In this document: positions 17,487 to 26,772 of the stretch, piece after piece
How the letters are laid out: each line of letters starts with the position of its first letter
How positions within the stretch are numbered: the stretch's first letter is position 1
Assembly: GCA_016218815.1 (NCBI GenBank)
Contig: JACRCX010000125.1
Coordinates: forward strand, 37,470 to 101,469
DNA: 64,000 bases
Reading direction: 5' to 3'
DNA from: Deltaproteobacteria bacterium
GTDB taxonomy: Bacteria > Myxococcota_A > Polyangia > DRWM01 > JAAZOP01
Translations under genes and position numbers: made by a program
Notes under the pieces: generated by a model
The model's input: only the letters and a program-made list of their open reading frames with translations
The model's database searches: none
What the model was told of the DNA's origin: nothing

Positions 17487-20400
17487 ATGCGCGCCAGGCC
17501 ACGTCCGCCGATCCGTCTGTTGCTGCTCTTGCAGGCGGAGGAGCGCACGGGGCGGCTCACCTGGCGCCACGCCGCCGGCGAGCGCAGCCTGCTGCTGGTG
17601 TCAGGCCTGGTGGTCGGGGCCGAGGGCCAGCCGGAGAGCTTTCTCGAGTACCTGGCGCGCGCCTGCGGCATCCCGCCCGGGACGCTGGGGCGCATCGAAC
17701 GGCGGGTGCGGGATCTGTTCCTGCCGCTGGAGAGCGAGATCGCCCGGGCGACGGGGCTGCTGCCGGAGGAGATCGCGGCGGCGCGGCGCGACTTCACGCT
17801 CGCGCAGGTCGCGGAGCTTTGCCTCCGGGAGGAGGATCCGTCGGAGCTGCAATTCGAGGACGAGGCGATCGTGCTTCCCGGGGCCGCCTGTCAGGTCCCC
17901 CCGGCCACGGCACTGGCCGATCTGCTGATCGATCGCCTCGTCCGCGAAGGCTCGGGGCCGTCCTTCCCGCCCGGCGCGCTGCGGCCCACGCGCCTCTTCC
18001 CCCGCCTCGCGGTCCTGCTCGAGCTGGCCTTCCCCTGGCGCGTGCCGCTCCCGCGGGCGGGCGGCGAGACGGCGGACGAGATCCTCGCGCGCTGCGGCGC
18101 CGATCGCGCCGCGGCGTTGTACCTGCTGGTCGCCGGCGGACTGCTGGCCGAGGAAGCGGCGCAGCGCGAGGCGCGACGGCCGCCGGCCGTGCTGTCGGGC
18201 GTCGCGCTGCCGGTCGTCGGGGGGCCGCTGGCCATGCTCGAGGCGCTCGAGCAGCGGTTGGCCGCGGATCCGTTCAACCAGGAGGCGATCGAGGCGCTCG
18301 AACGCCTGGCGTCGGAGGAGGGTTGGCCCGAACTGCTGGTCGAGATGCAGGAACGTCTGATCGCCAAGGCGCCGCCCCCTCAGCGCGGCTACTACTTCCT
18401 GCGTCTGGCGGCGCTGGCGGACATCGCCGCCCTGCCCCTGGAACGACACGCCGAGATCGTCGCCCTCGGCCGGCGCTCCCTTCCGCGCGACTCCCGACTC
18501 GCCTGCGCCAACGCCTACGATGCGTTCCGGCGGGGCGACGGCGAGGGTGCGCAGCTCATCCTGTCCGCGGCGGGCATCGCCTGGCCTCCCGCAGGTCCTC
18601 GGGACGCCGGGCAGGCGGAAACCCGGAGGTCCTCGACCGAGCTGATCGTGCGGCCGGAGCCGTCGGGGCTGTCCTCGGCCATCCTTTCCCGCCCCGACGT
18701 TGCGACCGCCCGCGCGGCGGTCATCGCCGGGGACGCGGCCGCGCCGCCGGAGGATCTGCCGGTCGCGGAGTCGGTCGGTGCGGGGACCGGCGCGCCGGAC
18801 GACGTTCCGGCCGAGGCGCAGGTCGAGGTGATCGGTGCCCGGATCTCTTCTGCTCCCCCCGGCTCCGCGGCGGCGGAGCCCGGGACCCCGCCGACCTCGG
18901 AGCCGCAGCCGCTCGAGCCCGCGCCCGCCGACACCGAGGCCCACGTCCGGCCGTCCCAAGCGCCCGCGCGCCGGTCGGAGCCGTCTGCCGCACGGCCTTC
19001 CCGGCCTCCCGAGGACGGCATCGGGCCCGTCGCGGTCGGCATCGTCGGCGCGACGGAGACGGCGCTCGACTCGCTGGGACCGCTGATGGCGGCCTTGCAG
19101 ACCGGCGACGACGACACCCTGCACTCCTGGCTCCGCACCTCGCTGCCCGAGCTCCCTCGCGTCCGGCGCGCCTCGCAGGCGATCCTCGACGCGGCCAAGG
19201 GGCCGACGGCCACTCCGAGGGACCACGTCGCGCGCTTCGCCCGCGCGCTCGGCCGCGCGCTCGACGAGCTGGACGCGCCGCCCGGCGACGCGGAGCGCGC
19301 CAACCTCCGCGCCGACCTGTTCGTGCAGCTCGCCGACCTTTTCGCGGCGATCGACCCCGCCGCCGCGCTGGTCGCGGCTTCCCGCGCGGTGACGGCCGCG
19401 CCCGATCACGAGCCCGCTGCCGAGCGGCTCGAGCGGCTGGCGGTCGAGCAGCGCGACGCGGATACCTACGCGCGCGGCTTCGCCGTCGTCGAAGAGCACC
19501 TGGAGGGCTCGCACAACAAGTGGGCCTTCGCCTATCGCCAGGGCCGGACGTTGGAGACCGAGTTCGCACGCAGCGATCTGGCCCTCGACGCCTATCTGCG
19601 CGCGCTCGGCTACCAGCCCCGCACGGGCGCCGTCCTGGCGGCGATCGAGCGGCTGGCCAAGGCGACGAACGACAACGGTCCCGTCATCCGGGCCTACAAG
19701 CTGCTCGCGGGCGCCTCCGACGGCGCGCAGCGTGCCTACTGGCGAACGCGCCTGGCAGAACACGGCGTGGCGGCCACCATCGATGATTCGGATTCCGGCT
19801 GGAGCGATCTCCTCGACGAGTCGGCCCCGGCCGGACATCCACCCGCCGTGGTCCCGCCGGCCGCTCCCGCGACCGCCGGAGCGGCGTCGAGCGTGGCCGG
19901 CGCGGGCGCAGGCGGCGAGCCCGCACGAGGCATCGAGGAAGCGCTCCTGCGGGCCACGCCGGCGTTCGGCATTCCGATCCTGCGCGAGAAGCTCCCGCCG
20001 GAGAACGAAGGCGCGACGACCGTCCGGGAAGCGGCCCCGCCGCCAGCTCCCCCGGCGCCGCCGGTCGCGCGACCGGAACCGAACCGCACCCTTCAGGGCG
20101 CGGCTGCGGCGGAATCCCAACCCCGGGGTCCTACGGGGCCCAAGCGCGACACCCTGAAGCTGCGGCTCTCGGCGTCGCCCGAGGCGGAACCGGCAGCGGG
20201 CGAGACGAAGACCGGCGGCGCTCCGGTCGCGGATGTTCAGCTTCCCGCACCCGCGCCACCCGCGTCGCCTGCCGCCGCCCCGTTCGTGATCCTGGAGCCG
20301 GAGTTCTCGACGGACGCCGCCAAGGCGCAAGACGACGACATCTTCAAGGACGTGAGCTGGCTCGACGACGACGTCGAGATGGTGATCGAGTACCCGCCCC

Positions 20401-21665
20401 AGGAGCCTTCCCCGACGCCGAGGTCGACGCTGACGCCGCTTGCGGCAGCGCTGCCTCCGGCGGTCGCGGAGACACCCACGGCCGCCGCCTCGACGGCGAT
20501 GACGACGACAGCTCCCGCGGAGGCTCCGGCGGCAGCTCCCGCGGAGGCTCCGGCGGCAGCTCCCGCGGAGGCGACGAAGACCCCGACGGCGATCACGATT
20601 GCGGCCACGACCACGAAGACGACCACGCCGGCGGTGGCTGCGGCTCCGTCCCTGCCGGACGCGGGGCGGGAGCGGAGCACGGTGGAGGTCGGGGAGGGGG
20701 CGGGGGTCGCGGCGTCGCTGGCGCGGCTCGAGGTCGACGTCACGGACCTGGACGCCATCCGGGTGCTGGCCGAGAACAGCCGGGGGGACGGGCTGGCGGT
20801 CCGGCGGTGGGTGGCGGAGTCGATCCTGTCGTTGTTCGACCCGGCGGTCACGCCGTCCCCGCCGGCGTCCCCGCCGGCGGCGCCGACGGAGGTCGTGCTG
20901 GCCAAGTGCGGCCCGGGGGAGGCGCGGTTCATGCACCGCGCGATGGCCGTGGTGTGGGAGCACTGCGCGGCGACGTTCGTGGAGGACCTGCCACCGGCGA
21001 TCCGGCCGGCGCACCAGATCAGCCCGTTGGGTCGCGATCATCTGGCACGCGGCATCGCGGACTGCTCGGATCGTCTCGCGTTCTTCCGGTTCCAGGTCTA
21101 CCGCGGCCACGGAGGGCGGGAGGCGGACGTGCTGCGGACGCGGCCGCCGTCGGTGGTCGTCGGCGCGGAGCTGGACCCGTCGCGTCCGGAGGATCTGACG
21201 AGGCTGGCGGTGGCGGTGGCGCGTTGCGTTCCGGAGCATCTCCTGCCCTCGACGTTGGCGCCGGCGGAGCGGGAGGCGCTCCTGCAGGGTCTGCTGTGCG
21301 CGTTCGGCCCGCCGGGGTGCGTGCCGCGGATCGCGCCCCGCGCGGCGACGGTGGCGCAGGATCTCTGGCACTTCATCCCGCCGCGTGCGCAGGCGATGCT
21401 GCGGACGGAGCTGGCGGCGGCCGACGTTGCCGAATCCGGCGCGTGGGTGACGGAGGTGCACGCGCGCTGCCTGCTCCTGGGCGCGCGCGTGTCGCACGAC
21501 CTGCGGGCCGCGCTGCGGCTGGGGCTGGCCTCCGACGCCGCCGTCCCGGTCGACAAGCCGCTGTCGCTCGCGGAGCTGCGCGACGCCCTGCGCTGGTCGT
21601 CGATCACGCGACGCGTGCTCCGCGCCGTCTTGTCGGAAGGCTTCCAGCGGGGTTTTTCGCGGTAG
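17487..21665 (+). CDS. very large DUF4388-like/TPR protein of unknown function
   Basis: The 1392-residue protein begins with a PatA-type DUF4388-like domain (LLLLLQAEERTGRLTW ... LVSGLVVGA), often linked to signalling and gliding. TPR-like helices follow (about 250-360 and 570-790), and the middle is long, Ala/Pro-rich and low-complexity. It includes three units coding AEAPAAAP and, near 20082-20160, a copy of the palindromic element found in two other genes. The last 250 residues form a folded domain I do not recognise (FMHRAMAVVWEHC ... PPSVVVGAELD). No signal peptide is seen. It lies 10 bases after the zinc-finger/GYF gene and eight before lpxC, so the three are probably co-transcribed. 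Confidence 0.78.
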   Translation: MRARPRPPIRLLLLLQAEERTGRLTWRHAAGERSLLLVSGLVVGAEGQPESFLEYLARACGIPPGTLGRIERRVRDLFLPLESEIARATGLLPEEIAAARRDFTLAQVAELCLREEDPSELQFEDEAIVLPGAACQVPPATALADLLIDRLVREGSGPSFPPGALRPTRLFPRLAVLLELAFPWRVPLPRAGGETADEILARCGADRAAALYLLVAGGLLAEEAAQREARRPPAVLSGVALPVVGGPLAMLEALEQRLAADPFNQEAIEALERLASEEGWPELLVEMQERLIAKAPPPQRGYYFLRLAALADIAALPLERHAEIVALGRRSLPRDSRLACANAYDAFRRGDGEGAQLILSAAGIAWPPAGPRDAGQAETRRSSTELIVRPEPSGLSSAILSRPDVATARAAVIAGDAAAPPEDLPVAESVGAGTGAPDDVPAEAQVEVIGARISSAPPGSAAAEPGTPPTSEPQPLEPAPADTEAHVRPSQAPARRSEPSAARPSRPPEDGIGPVAVGIVGATETALDSLGPLMAALQTGDDDTLHSWLRTSLPELPRVRRASQAILDAAKGPTATPRDHVARFARALGRALDELDAPPGDAERANLRADLFVQLADLFAAIDPAAALVAASRAVTAAPDHEPAAERLERLAVEQRDADTYARGFAVVEEHLEGSHNKWAFAYRQGRTLETEFARSDLALDAYLRALGYQPRTGAVLAAIERLAKATNDNGPVIRAYKLLAGASDGAQRAYWRTRLAEHGVAATIDDSDSGWSDLLDESAPAGHPPAVVPPAAPATAGAASSVAGAGAGGEPARGIEEALLRATPAFGIPILREKLPPENEGATTVREAAPPPAPPAPPVARPEPNRTLQGAAAAESQPRGPTGPKRDTLKLRLSASPEAEPAAGETKTGGAPVADVQLPAPAPPASPAAAPFVILEPEFSTDAAKAQDDDIFKDVSWLDDDVEMVIEYPPQEPSPTPRSTLTPLAAALPPAVAETPTAAASTAMTTTAPAEAPAAAPAEAPAAAPAEATKTPTAITIAATTTKTTTPAVAAAPSLPDAGRERSTVEVGEGAGVAASLARLEVDVTDLDAIRVLAENSRGDGLAVRRWVAESILSLFDPAVTPSPPASPPAAPTEVVLAKCGPGEARFMHRAMAVVWEHCAATFVEDLPPAIRPAHQISPLGRDHLARGIADCSDRLAFFRFQVYRGHGGREADVLRTRPPSVVVGAELDPSRPEDLTRLAVAVARCVPEHLLPSTLAPAEREALLQGLLCAFGPPGCVPRIAPRAATVAQDLWHFIPPRAQAMLRTELAAADVAESGAWVTEVHARCLLLGARVSHDLRAALRLGLASDAAVPVDKPLSLAELRDALRWSSITRRVLRAVLSEGFQRGFSR
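20082..20160 (-). repeat. cloverleaf-like palindromic element, degenerate copy inside a gene
   Basis: It contains CCGAACCGCacCCTTCAGGG followed by GCGCGG, the reverse complement of one hairpin of the elements at 48725-48797 and 53231-53301. The second half (CCCCGGGGTCCTACGGGGC) is diverged but still a hairpin. It is read in frame in the protein (PEPNRTLQGAAAAES). Confidence 0.65.
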
Positions 21666-21672
21666 GGCACCG

Positions 21673-22566
21673 ATGAAGCGGACGGCGCTGCGGCTGGTGC
21701 GCGGGTTCCGCCTCGAAGGCCGCGGGATGCACGGCGGAGCGCAGGGTGCGGTGCACGTTCGCCCCGGGCCGACGGGCGGCGGCTGGCGGGCGGGACGCGC
21801 GGGCGCGACGGTTCGGGTCGACCCTTCCTTGGCACCGTCCGACACGCAGCGGTCGACGGCAATTCGGGTGCCGGGAGGCGCGGTGCGCACGGTCGAGCAC
21901 CTGTTCGCCGCGCTTGCCGGATGCGGCGTGCGCGACGTGGTGCTGGAGTTCGAGGGACCGGAGGTCCCGATCCTCGACGGGTCCGCGCGGCCGTGGGTCG
22001 AGGCGATCCGGGAGAACACGGAGGAGGCGGAGGACCGGGCATCGCGCAAAGACCGCGAAGGGGGCGAAGGGCGCCAAGGGGAAGCGGGTCGGCAAGAGGG
22101 GGTGGGGTTCCGGATGCGTTGCGGGGGCGCGACCTACCGGGTGGAAGCGGCGGAGCGGTTCTCGGCGGTGGTGGAGATTGCGGGCCCGCACCCGCGCATC
22201 GGGGTCTTGCGCGTGGGTTGGGACGGGGGAACCGAGTCGTTCGCACGCGACGTGGCACCGGCGCGGACGTTCGCGCTGCTGGAGGACGTCGCCGCACTGC
22301 GGGCGGCGGGACTCGCAAGAGGCGGAGGGCTGGACTGCGCCGTGGTGCTCGGCCCGGACGGGCCGCTGGGCGGTCCGTTGCGTTTCCCGGACGAGCCCGT
22401 CCGTCACAAGCTGCTCGATCTGATCGGGGACCTGGCGCTCCTGGGGACGCTGCCGCCGGTGCGGGTCACGGCGCGGGCGCCGTTCCACGCGGCGAACCGG
22501 ACGCTGGCGGCGGCGTTGGGGGGTACGGCGGGCTACGGACCGGTGTCTTCGCAGAACAGACGGTAG
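21673..22566 (+). CDS. lpxC: UDP-3-O-acyl-N-acetylglucosamine deacetylase with in-frame repeat insert
   Basis: LpxC removes the acetyl group in the committed step of lipid A synthesis in the cytoplasm. The zinc ligands appear intact: His76 (VEHLFAALAG), His245 and Asp249 (VRHKLLDLIGD); the catalytic His272 (APFHAANR) is also present. At 297 residues it is of family length. However, about 30 residues (114-145) between the two domains are Glu/Gly/Arg/Lys-rich and are encoded by the 9-base periodic repeat found between genes elsewhere here. The start is ATG 21673, eight bases after the preceding gene. It overlaps the convergent lipoprotein gene by 34 bases at its end. Confidence 0.93.
   Translation: MKRTALRLVRGFRLEGRGMHGGAQGAVHVRPGPTGGGWRAGRAGATVRVDPSLAPSDTQRSTAIRVPGGAVRTVEHLFAALAGCGVRDVVLEFEGPEVPILDGSARPWVEAIRENTEEAEDRASRKDREGGEGRQGEAGRQEGVGFRMRCGGATYRVEAAERFSAVVEIAGPHPRIGVLRVGWDGGTESFARDVAPARTFALLEDVAALRAAGLARGGGLDCAVVLGPDGPLGGPLRFPDEPVRHKLLDLIGDLALLGTLPPVRVTARAPFHAANRTLAAALGGTAGYGPVSSQNRR
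22043..22085 (+). repeat. 9-base periodic repeat inside lpxC
   Basis: Units CGCAAAGAC, CGCGAAGGG, GGCGAAGGG and CGCCAAGGG run in tandem within the coding sequence. A 9-base unit keeps the frame whatever the copy number. Confidence 0.85.
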
Positions 22567-23255
22567 TCGATCAAGTCGTCCTGGCCGGGATTGCACGGCA
22601 GGTCTCCCACGGCGGGCGTCGTGTCCGTGCAGGTTCCGTCGGTGCCGGGAGGGGCGTACAGAAGGCAGCCGCTGCACACGGTGATCGGGTAGTCGAACTC
22701 CTGTGTCAACATCTCGCTGCCGGACTGTGTGATGCCGAAGAACTGGACGGTGACGGTGACGTCCAGGAAACCCTTGCCGCAGGGCGGGTCGTACGCCGAC
22801 GTTGTGGGGTCGTCGTATACTTGTGCGGCCATCAGGCGGCCGATGCTGCCGGGGATGATCCAGATGCCAATCGTGGCTTGGCCACCGGGATCGATGTACT
22901 GGGACACACGGGCTTCCAGGTCAGGGTAGACGCCGGGGCACTGCGGATCGGGCTCGTAGTAGAGGTAGGCGCCCTCGACGAAGATGCCGTTGGACTCCGC
23001 GCGGGGAAGTCCCTGGTCGGCCCGCGCGATCAAGGCGTTCTCGACGAAGAGGTAGGCCACATAGCCGTAGGTCCGGCTCGTGTCCATGGTGCCGCCCAGA
23101 AGCCCCTCGGCGGTCTGCGCGGTCGGGACGGCGCACTCCGGCGGGTCGCCGGGGCGCTTGTTGTCGATGATGAAGAAGGACTCCCAGTTCTCCTGGCAGC
23201 CGCTGCCCAGGACCAGGAGGCCGAGCGCGAGTCCGAGAGAGATGAGACCTTTCAT
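22533..23255 (-). CDS. lipoprotein of unknown function at the end of the pil operon
   Basis: The 240-residue product has a textbook lipoprotein signal (MKGLISLGLALGLLVLGSGC) and an AAAGGAGCC ribosome site. The mature part has eight or so Cys, including the CxxC pair CSGC and a late CTDTTP ... LPCNPG segment. I do not recognise the family. It begins only 23 bases after pilQ on the same strand, so it is likely co-transcribed with the pilus genes and could be a small accessory of the secretin, but that is inference from position. Its 3' end overlaps lpxC. Confidence 0.8.
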   Translation of the reverse strand: MKGLISLGLALGLLVLGSGCQENWESFFIIDNKRPGDPPECAVPTAQTAEGLLGGTMDTSRTYGYVAYLFVENALIARADQGLPRAESNGIFVEGAYLYYEPDPQCPGVYPDLEARVSQYIDPGGQATIGIWIIPGSIGRLMAAQVYDDPTTSAYDPPCGKGFLDVTVTVQFFGITQSGSEMLTQEFDYPITVCSGCLLYAPPGTDGTCTDTTPAVGDLPCNPGQDDLIDYRLFCEDTGP

Positions 23256-23278
23256 GGCGTGTGGCTCCTTTCCGTCCC

Positions 23279-25375
23279 TCAGAGTCCGATGCTCTCCGCC
23301 CGGTTCATGATCCGCGGCGTGATGAAGATCAGGAGCTCCGTGCGCCGGTCGGTGTCGCGCCGTGCCTTGAACAGCCAGCCCAGCACGGGGATGTCGCCCA
23401 GGAGCGGGACCTGGTTGTAGTTGAGGCCGGTGTTGCGGGTGTAGATGCCGCCGATGACCGCGGTGTGCCCGTCCATGATCAGCAGTTCGGTTTCCGCCTC
23501 GCGCTTGAGGATCGTCGGATCGCCTCGGGCACCGGTCTGCGCGAAGTCGGGCTCGTCGCGCGTCAGACTGACCTTCATCAGCACCCCGCCGTCCGCCGTG
23601 ACGTGCGGCGTGACGGTCAGGTTGAGTTTAGCCTCCTGGAAGGCCGTTTGCACGCCCTGCGCGCTGATCTGGCTGTAGGGAATCAACGTACCCTGCTCGA
23701 TGTGGGCCTCGCGGTTGTCCAGGGTGAGGATGCGCGGCGAGGAGATGATGCGCAGGGAGCCGGTGTCCTCGAGCGCCGAGAGGCGGATGTTGAGGTTGGC
23801 GTTGTTGCCGACCGAGCCGAGCGTGAGGCCGAGTGCGCCGCCGGCCCCGGTGCCGACGGTGGCCGGGAGGTTGACGGCGAAGTTCGGGTTCGTCTGCGCG
23901 CCGCGAAGGGAGCTGAGACCCATGAGCGGGGTCTGCTGGTCCGTGGCGCCGCCCGCCAGGCCGATGCTGCTGGGCCAGGTGAGGCCGGTGGGGTTGCCGG
24001 TCGCCGACGAGGAGAGGAAGTCGCCGCCCCACTGGATGCCGATGTGCCGCGCGTACGTGCTGGTCGCCTCGACGATGCGCGCCTCGATCAACACCTGCGG
24101 CGTCTGCGTGTCCAGGCTGCGGATCAGCTCCTCGACCTGCGCCACCACCTCGCGCTCGTCGGTGACGATGATCACGTTCGTGCGGGCATCGATCGACGCG
24201 CTGCCGCGATCGGACAACAGCTCCTCCGCACGGGGAGCCAGCTCGCTCGCCGTGGCGTAGCTCACGGGGATGAGCCGGGTCTCCAGCGGCGGCGGGACGT
24301 AGAGCGACTCGCGCCGCTCCAGCAGCGCCTGCAGCTCGGCATCGAGCGTCTCCTGTCTGGCCACGCGGATCACGTGGCCGCGGCGGACCATCGCCAGCGC
24401 GTTGGCGCGCAGCACGACGTCGAGCGCCTCGTCCCAGGGAACGTCGCGCAGGCGCAGCGTCACCATGCCGGTCACGTCGTTGTCGATCACGATGTTCACG
24501 CCCGCCGCCTCCGCCAGGAAGCGCAGGAAGTCCCGGATGTCCAGCTCGCGCACGTCAAGGTCCTGGATGCGGCGCCCGGTGTAGCGCGTGCGGCGCTCCT
24601 GGCCCTGCTCGTCCAGGTCGAGCGTCGCCACCTGGGGAGCGGCACGCGCGTCGGGAGACTGGATGACCACCGTCTCGCCCGACATCCCGACCCGTGACGC
24701 CTCCGGGGCCGACTCCGCGGTCTCGTCCCCCTCGGCGTCCGCAGGACCCGCGCCGCTCACGTCGATCACGATCCGGTCCCCGACGTCCCGCGCCACCACC
24801 CGGGCGTCCGCCCGCGCATCGATCGCGATGCGCACCGTCCCGTCGTTGCGGTACGAGTGGATCCGCTCGACCAGACCGCCGAAGGAGGCGACGTCGAGCG
24901 TCCGAACGAGCGATTCGGGGATCACCACGCCAGGCAGGTCGAGGATCCACCTCCCCGGAGTCAGTGCCTCCAGACGGTACGAGGCGTGACGCGTCAGATC
25001 GACGACGACCTGCTGCTCGACGCCCTCACCCCGGAAGCGGATGTCCTCGAGCTGCGCCGGCGTCGACGGGTCGGACGCCTGCGGCGGCGCGACCGGCGCA
25101 GGCTGCGGAGCCGGCGCAGGCTGCGGAGCCGGCGTGCCGAGGACCGGTGGCGTCGCGTGCCCATCGGCCCTCCATTCCTCGGCCCGCTGCTGCCGCAGCT
25201 CCTCCTGCGTCAACCGATGCGGCACAGATGACGCGTCGGCCGCGGGACCCTCCACCTCGCCCTCGGCCTGGCTCACCGCGCTCGGCGCCCACGCGACGGC
25301 GACGATCATCGCCGTCACACCGGACCAAACCGGCGACCCCTGCCTTACCCACCAACGCCCGCTGTGCTTGCCCAT
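23279..25375 (-). CDS. pilQ: type IV pilus secretin PilQ
   Basis: The 698-residue protein has a signal peptide, an AMIN domain (about 110-205, binding peptidoglycan), an STN/N0 domain (about 265-345: DIRDFLRFLAEAAGVNIVID, LRDVPWDEALDVVL), an N1/NolW domain (about 370-430) and the secretin core (about 450-695; SSPRILTLDN, TVTPHVTADGG, VPLLGDIPVLGWLF). It forms the outer-membrane channel through which the pilus passes. AAAGGAGC precedes ATG 25375. At this length it has one AMIN domain, fewer than some myxobacterial PilQ proteins. The pil genes run M-N-O-P-Q in the usual order. Confidence 0.96.
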   Translation of the reverse strand: MGKHSGRWWVRQGSPVWSGVTAMIVAVAWAPSAVSQAEGEVEGPAADASSVPHRLTQEELRQQRAEEWRADGHATPPVLGTPAPQPAPAPQPAPVAPPQASDPSTPAQLEDIRFRGEGVEQQVVVDLTRHASYRLEALTPGRWILDLPGVVIPESLVRTLDVASFGGLVERIHSYRNDGTVRIAIDARADARVVARDVGDRIVIDVSGAGPADAEGDETAESAPEASRVGMSGETVVIQSPDARAAPQVATLDLDEQGQERRTRYTGRRIQDLDVRELDIRDFLRFLAEAAGVNIVIDNDVTGMVTLRLRDVPWDEALDVVLRANALAMVRRGHVIRVARQETLDAELQALLERRESLYVPPPLETRLIPVSYATASELAPRAEELLSDRGSASIDARTNVIIVTDEREVVAQVEELIRSLDTQTPQVLIEARIVEATSTYARHIGIQWGGDFLSSSATGNPTGLTWPSSIGLAGGATDQQTPLMGLSSLRGAQTNPNFAVNLPATVGTGAGGALGLTLGSVGNNANLNIRLSALEDTGSLRIISSPRILTLDNREAHIEQGTLIPYSQISAQGVQTAFQEAKLNLTVTPHVTADGGVLMKVSLTRDEPDFAQTGARGDPTILKREAETELLIMDGHTAVIGGIYTRNTGLNYNQVPLLGDIPVLGWLFKARRDTDRRTELLIFITPRIMNRAESIGL

Positions 25376-25442
25376 GCATCAGCTCCTTTCACGCACATCA
25401 TACCACGGCATCGCACAGTGTGGCAAGAAAACCCACCTTGGA

Positions 25443-26183
25443 CTACCGGAGGGAGAAAAGATGCTCGAACCGGGTGACTTCGTCGTCGCTGTACAGGCGC
25501 AGAGCGGGGCGGACGCCGGTGTCGCCTTCCTGGCCGCTGGCGTTGGAGAGCTCGAACGAAACGCCGCCCTCTTCGATCTCGTACACGCGCCAGTGGACGT
25601 CGGGCTGGTTCTGTCCGGCGCGGGTGGCCCGTCCGACGTACTCTCCCTGGGTGACGTACTCGTGCATGGCCTCGGGGCCGAGGAGATACGCGCGGGGCTT
25701 CTCGCCGGCCATGGCGAGGATCATGTGGCACTCGAGGTCGCCGATGTCGATGTCGGGGAAGGCGATCTGGTCGGGGGTCGGCAGGGGCACGATGGGAAGA
25801 GGCTCCGTGCCGGTTGCGACGTTGGAGGGCTGCTCGACCTTGGGCGCCTCGAACGGAGCGAACGGGTCGCGGTGTTCGGGCGCGTCGAGGAAGTCGTCGG
25901 GGACGAGTTGGAGGTGCGTCACGCCGGCCACGGCGGGGGGCGCGCCGGTCCCGCCGGCGGGAGTGGCCGGGGCGGTCGGGGCGTTGCCCGTCGCCTGATC
26001 GACCGCCTTCTCGGTGGCGACGGCGGCGGAGCCCGGCGTGGCGATGGGCATCGGGCCCGACGGGGGCGGTCCGGAGGACGAGTCGTCGCCGCAGGCGAGG
26101 AGGAAGACGGCGGCGGCGAGCCAAGCGGGGTGTCGTCCGAACCCCCGGAGGGGAAGGGCGCTACTTGGAAGTGGCTTGGTCAC
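25443..26183 (-). CDS. pilP: type IV pilus assembly lipoprotein PilP
   Basis: The 246-residue product has a hydrophobic segment ending in LLAC, a lipobox, after a 20-residue basic start. A Pro/Ala linker follows, then the typical PilP fold after DAPEHRDPFAPFE, with GEYVGRATR and VYEIEEGGVSFEL. PilP links the inner-membrane PilN-PilO pair to PilQ. It starts with GTG at 26183, overlapping the last 23 bases of pilO, which indicates translational coupling. Confidence 0.92.
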   Translation of the reverse strand: MTKPLPSSALPLRGFGRHPAWLAAAVFLLACGDDSSSGPPPSGPMPIATPGSAAVATEKAVDQATGNAPTAPATPAGGTGAPPAVAGVTHLQLVPDDFLDAPEHRDPFAPFEAPKVEQPSNVATGTEPLPIVPLPTPDQIAFPDIDIGDLECHMILAMAGEKPRAYLLGPEAMHEYVTQGEYVGRATRAGQNQPDVHWRVYEIEEGGVSFELSNASGQEGDTGVRPALRLYSDDEVTRFEHLFSLR

Positions 26184-26763
26184 TTTCCTTCTCCTTGGCC
26201 ATGAACGTCGTGGCCAGCATCGAACCCTTGAGCATCCCCGGCGCGTCCGTGTCGCCGAGGTCGTCGAGCTGGATGTTCTCGATGTTGACGAGGCGCTTGA
26301 TGCCGCTGTCGACGAGGTAGAGGAAGTGGAGGACCTGATGGAAGGTGCCGCGGAACTCGATCTTGATCGGGATGCGGACGTACATCCCCGACTCGTCCTC
26401 CTGCTCCTCTTCCGGGACGATGTTCGTCAGGCGGAGCTGGGCGTCGCGGGCCTTCGCGTTGATGCCGGTCATCAGGCCTTCGACGTCCCGGGTGGTGGGC
26501 AGGAGATCGTTCAGGCTCTGCAGCAGCTTCTTGGCCGCCTCGACGTCCTGCGTGAGCTGCTGCCACTGCTGGTACTGGCGGAGGGCCGCCTGGAGCTGGC
26601 CTTCCACCGCGGCCCTCTCGTCGTCCTTGCCGGCGAGCTGGTCGTGCTTGGGGGAGTAGATGAGGAAGTAGAAGGCCGCGCCGAAGCCGACGAGGAGGAG
26701 GATGCCCAGGAGCATCTTCTGCGCCGCCGTGACCTTGCCGAAACCGCTGGTCATCGCCGCCAT
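26161..26763 (-). CDS. pilO: type IV pilus inner-membrane alignment protein PilO
   Basis: The 200-residue protein has one membrane helix near the N-terminus (MLLGILLLVGFGAAFYFLIY), a coiled coil (about 50-100) and a small ferredoxin-like domain ending in VDSGIKRLVNIENIQL. This is the standard PilO plan. It pairs with PilN in the periplasm. It follows pilN by nine bases and overlaps pilP. Confidence 0.93.
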   Translation of the reverse strand: MAAMTSGFGKVTAAQKMLLGILLLVGFGAAFYFLIYSPKHDQLAGKDDERAAVEGQLQAALRQYQQWQQLTQDVEAAKKLLQSLNDLLPTTRDVEGLMTGINAKARDAQLRLTNIVPEEEQEDESGMYVRIPIKIEFRGTFHQVLHFLYLVDSGIKRLVNIENIQLDDLGDTDAPGMLKGSMLATTFMAKEKESDQATSK

Positions 26764-26772
26764 GGGGACCTC

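Noticed and set aside
17601..22049. Minus-strand frame of nearly 1500 codons opposite the DUF4388-like gene
   Set aside because: It is Arg/Gly/Ala-rich without motifs, and would cross into lpxC on the other strand.
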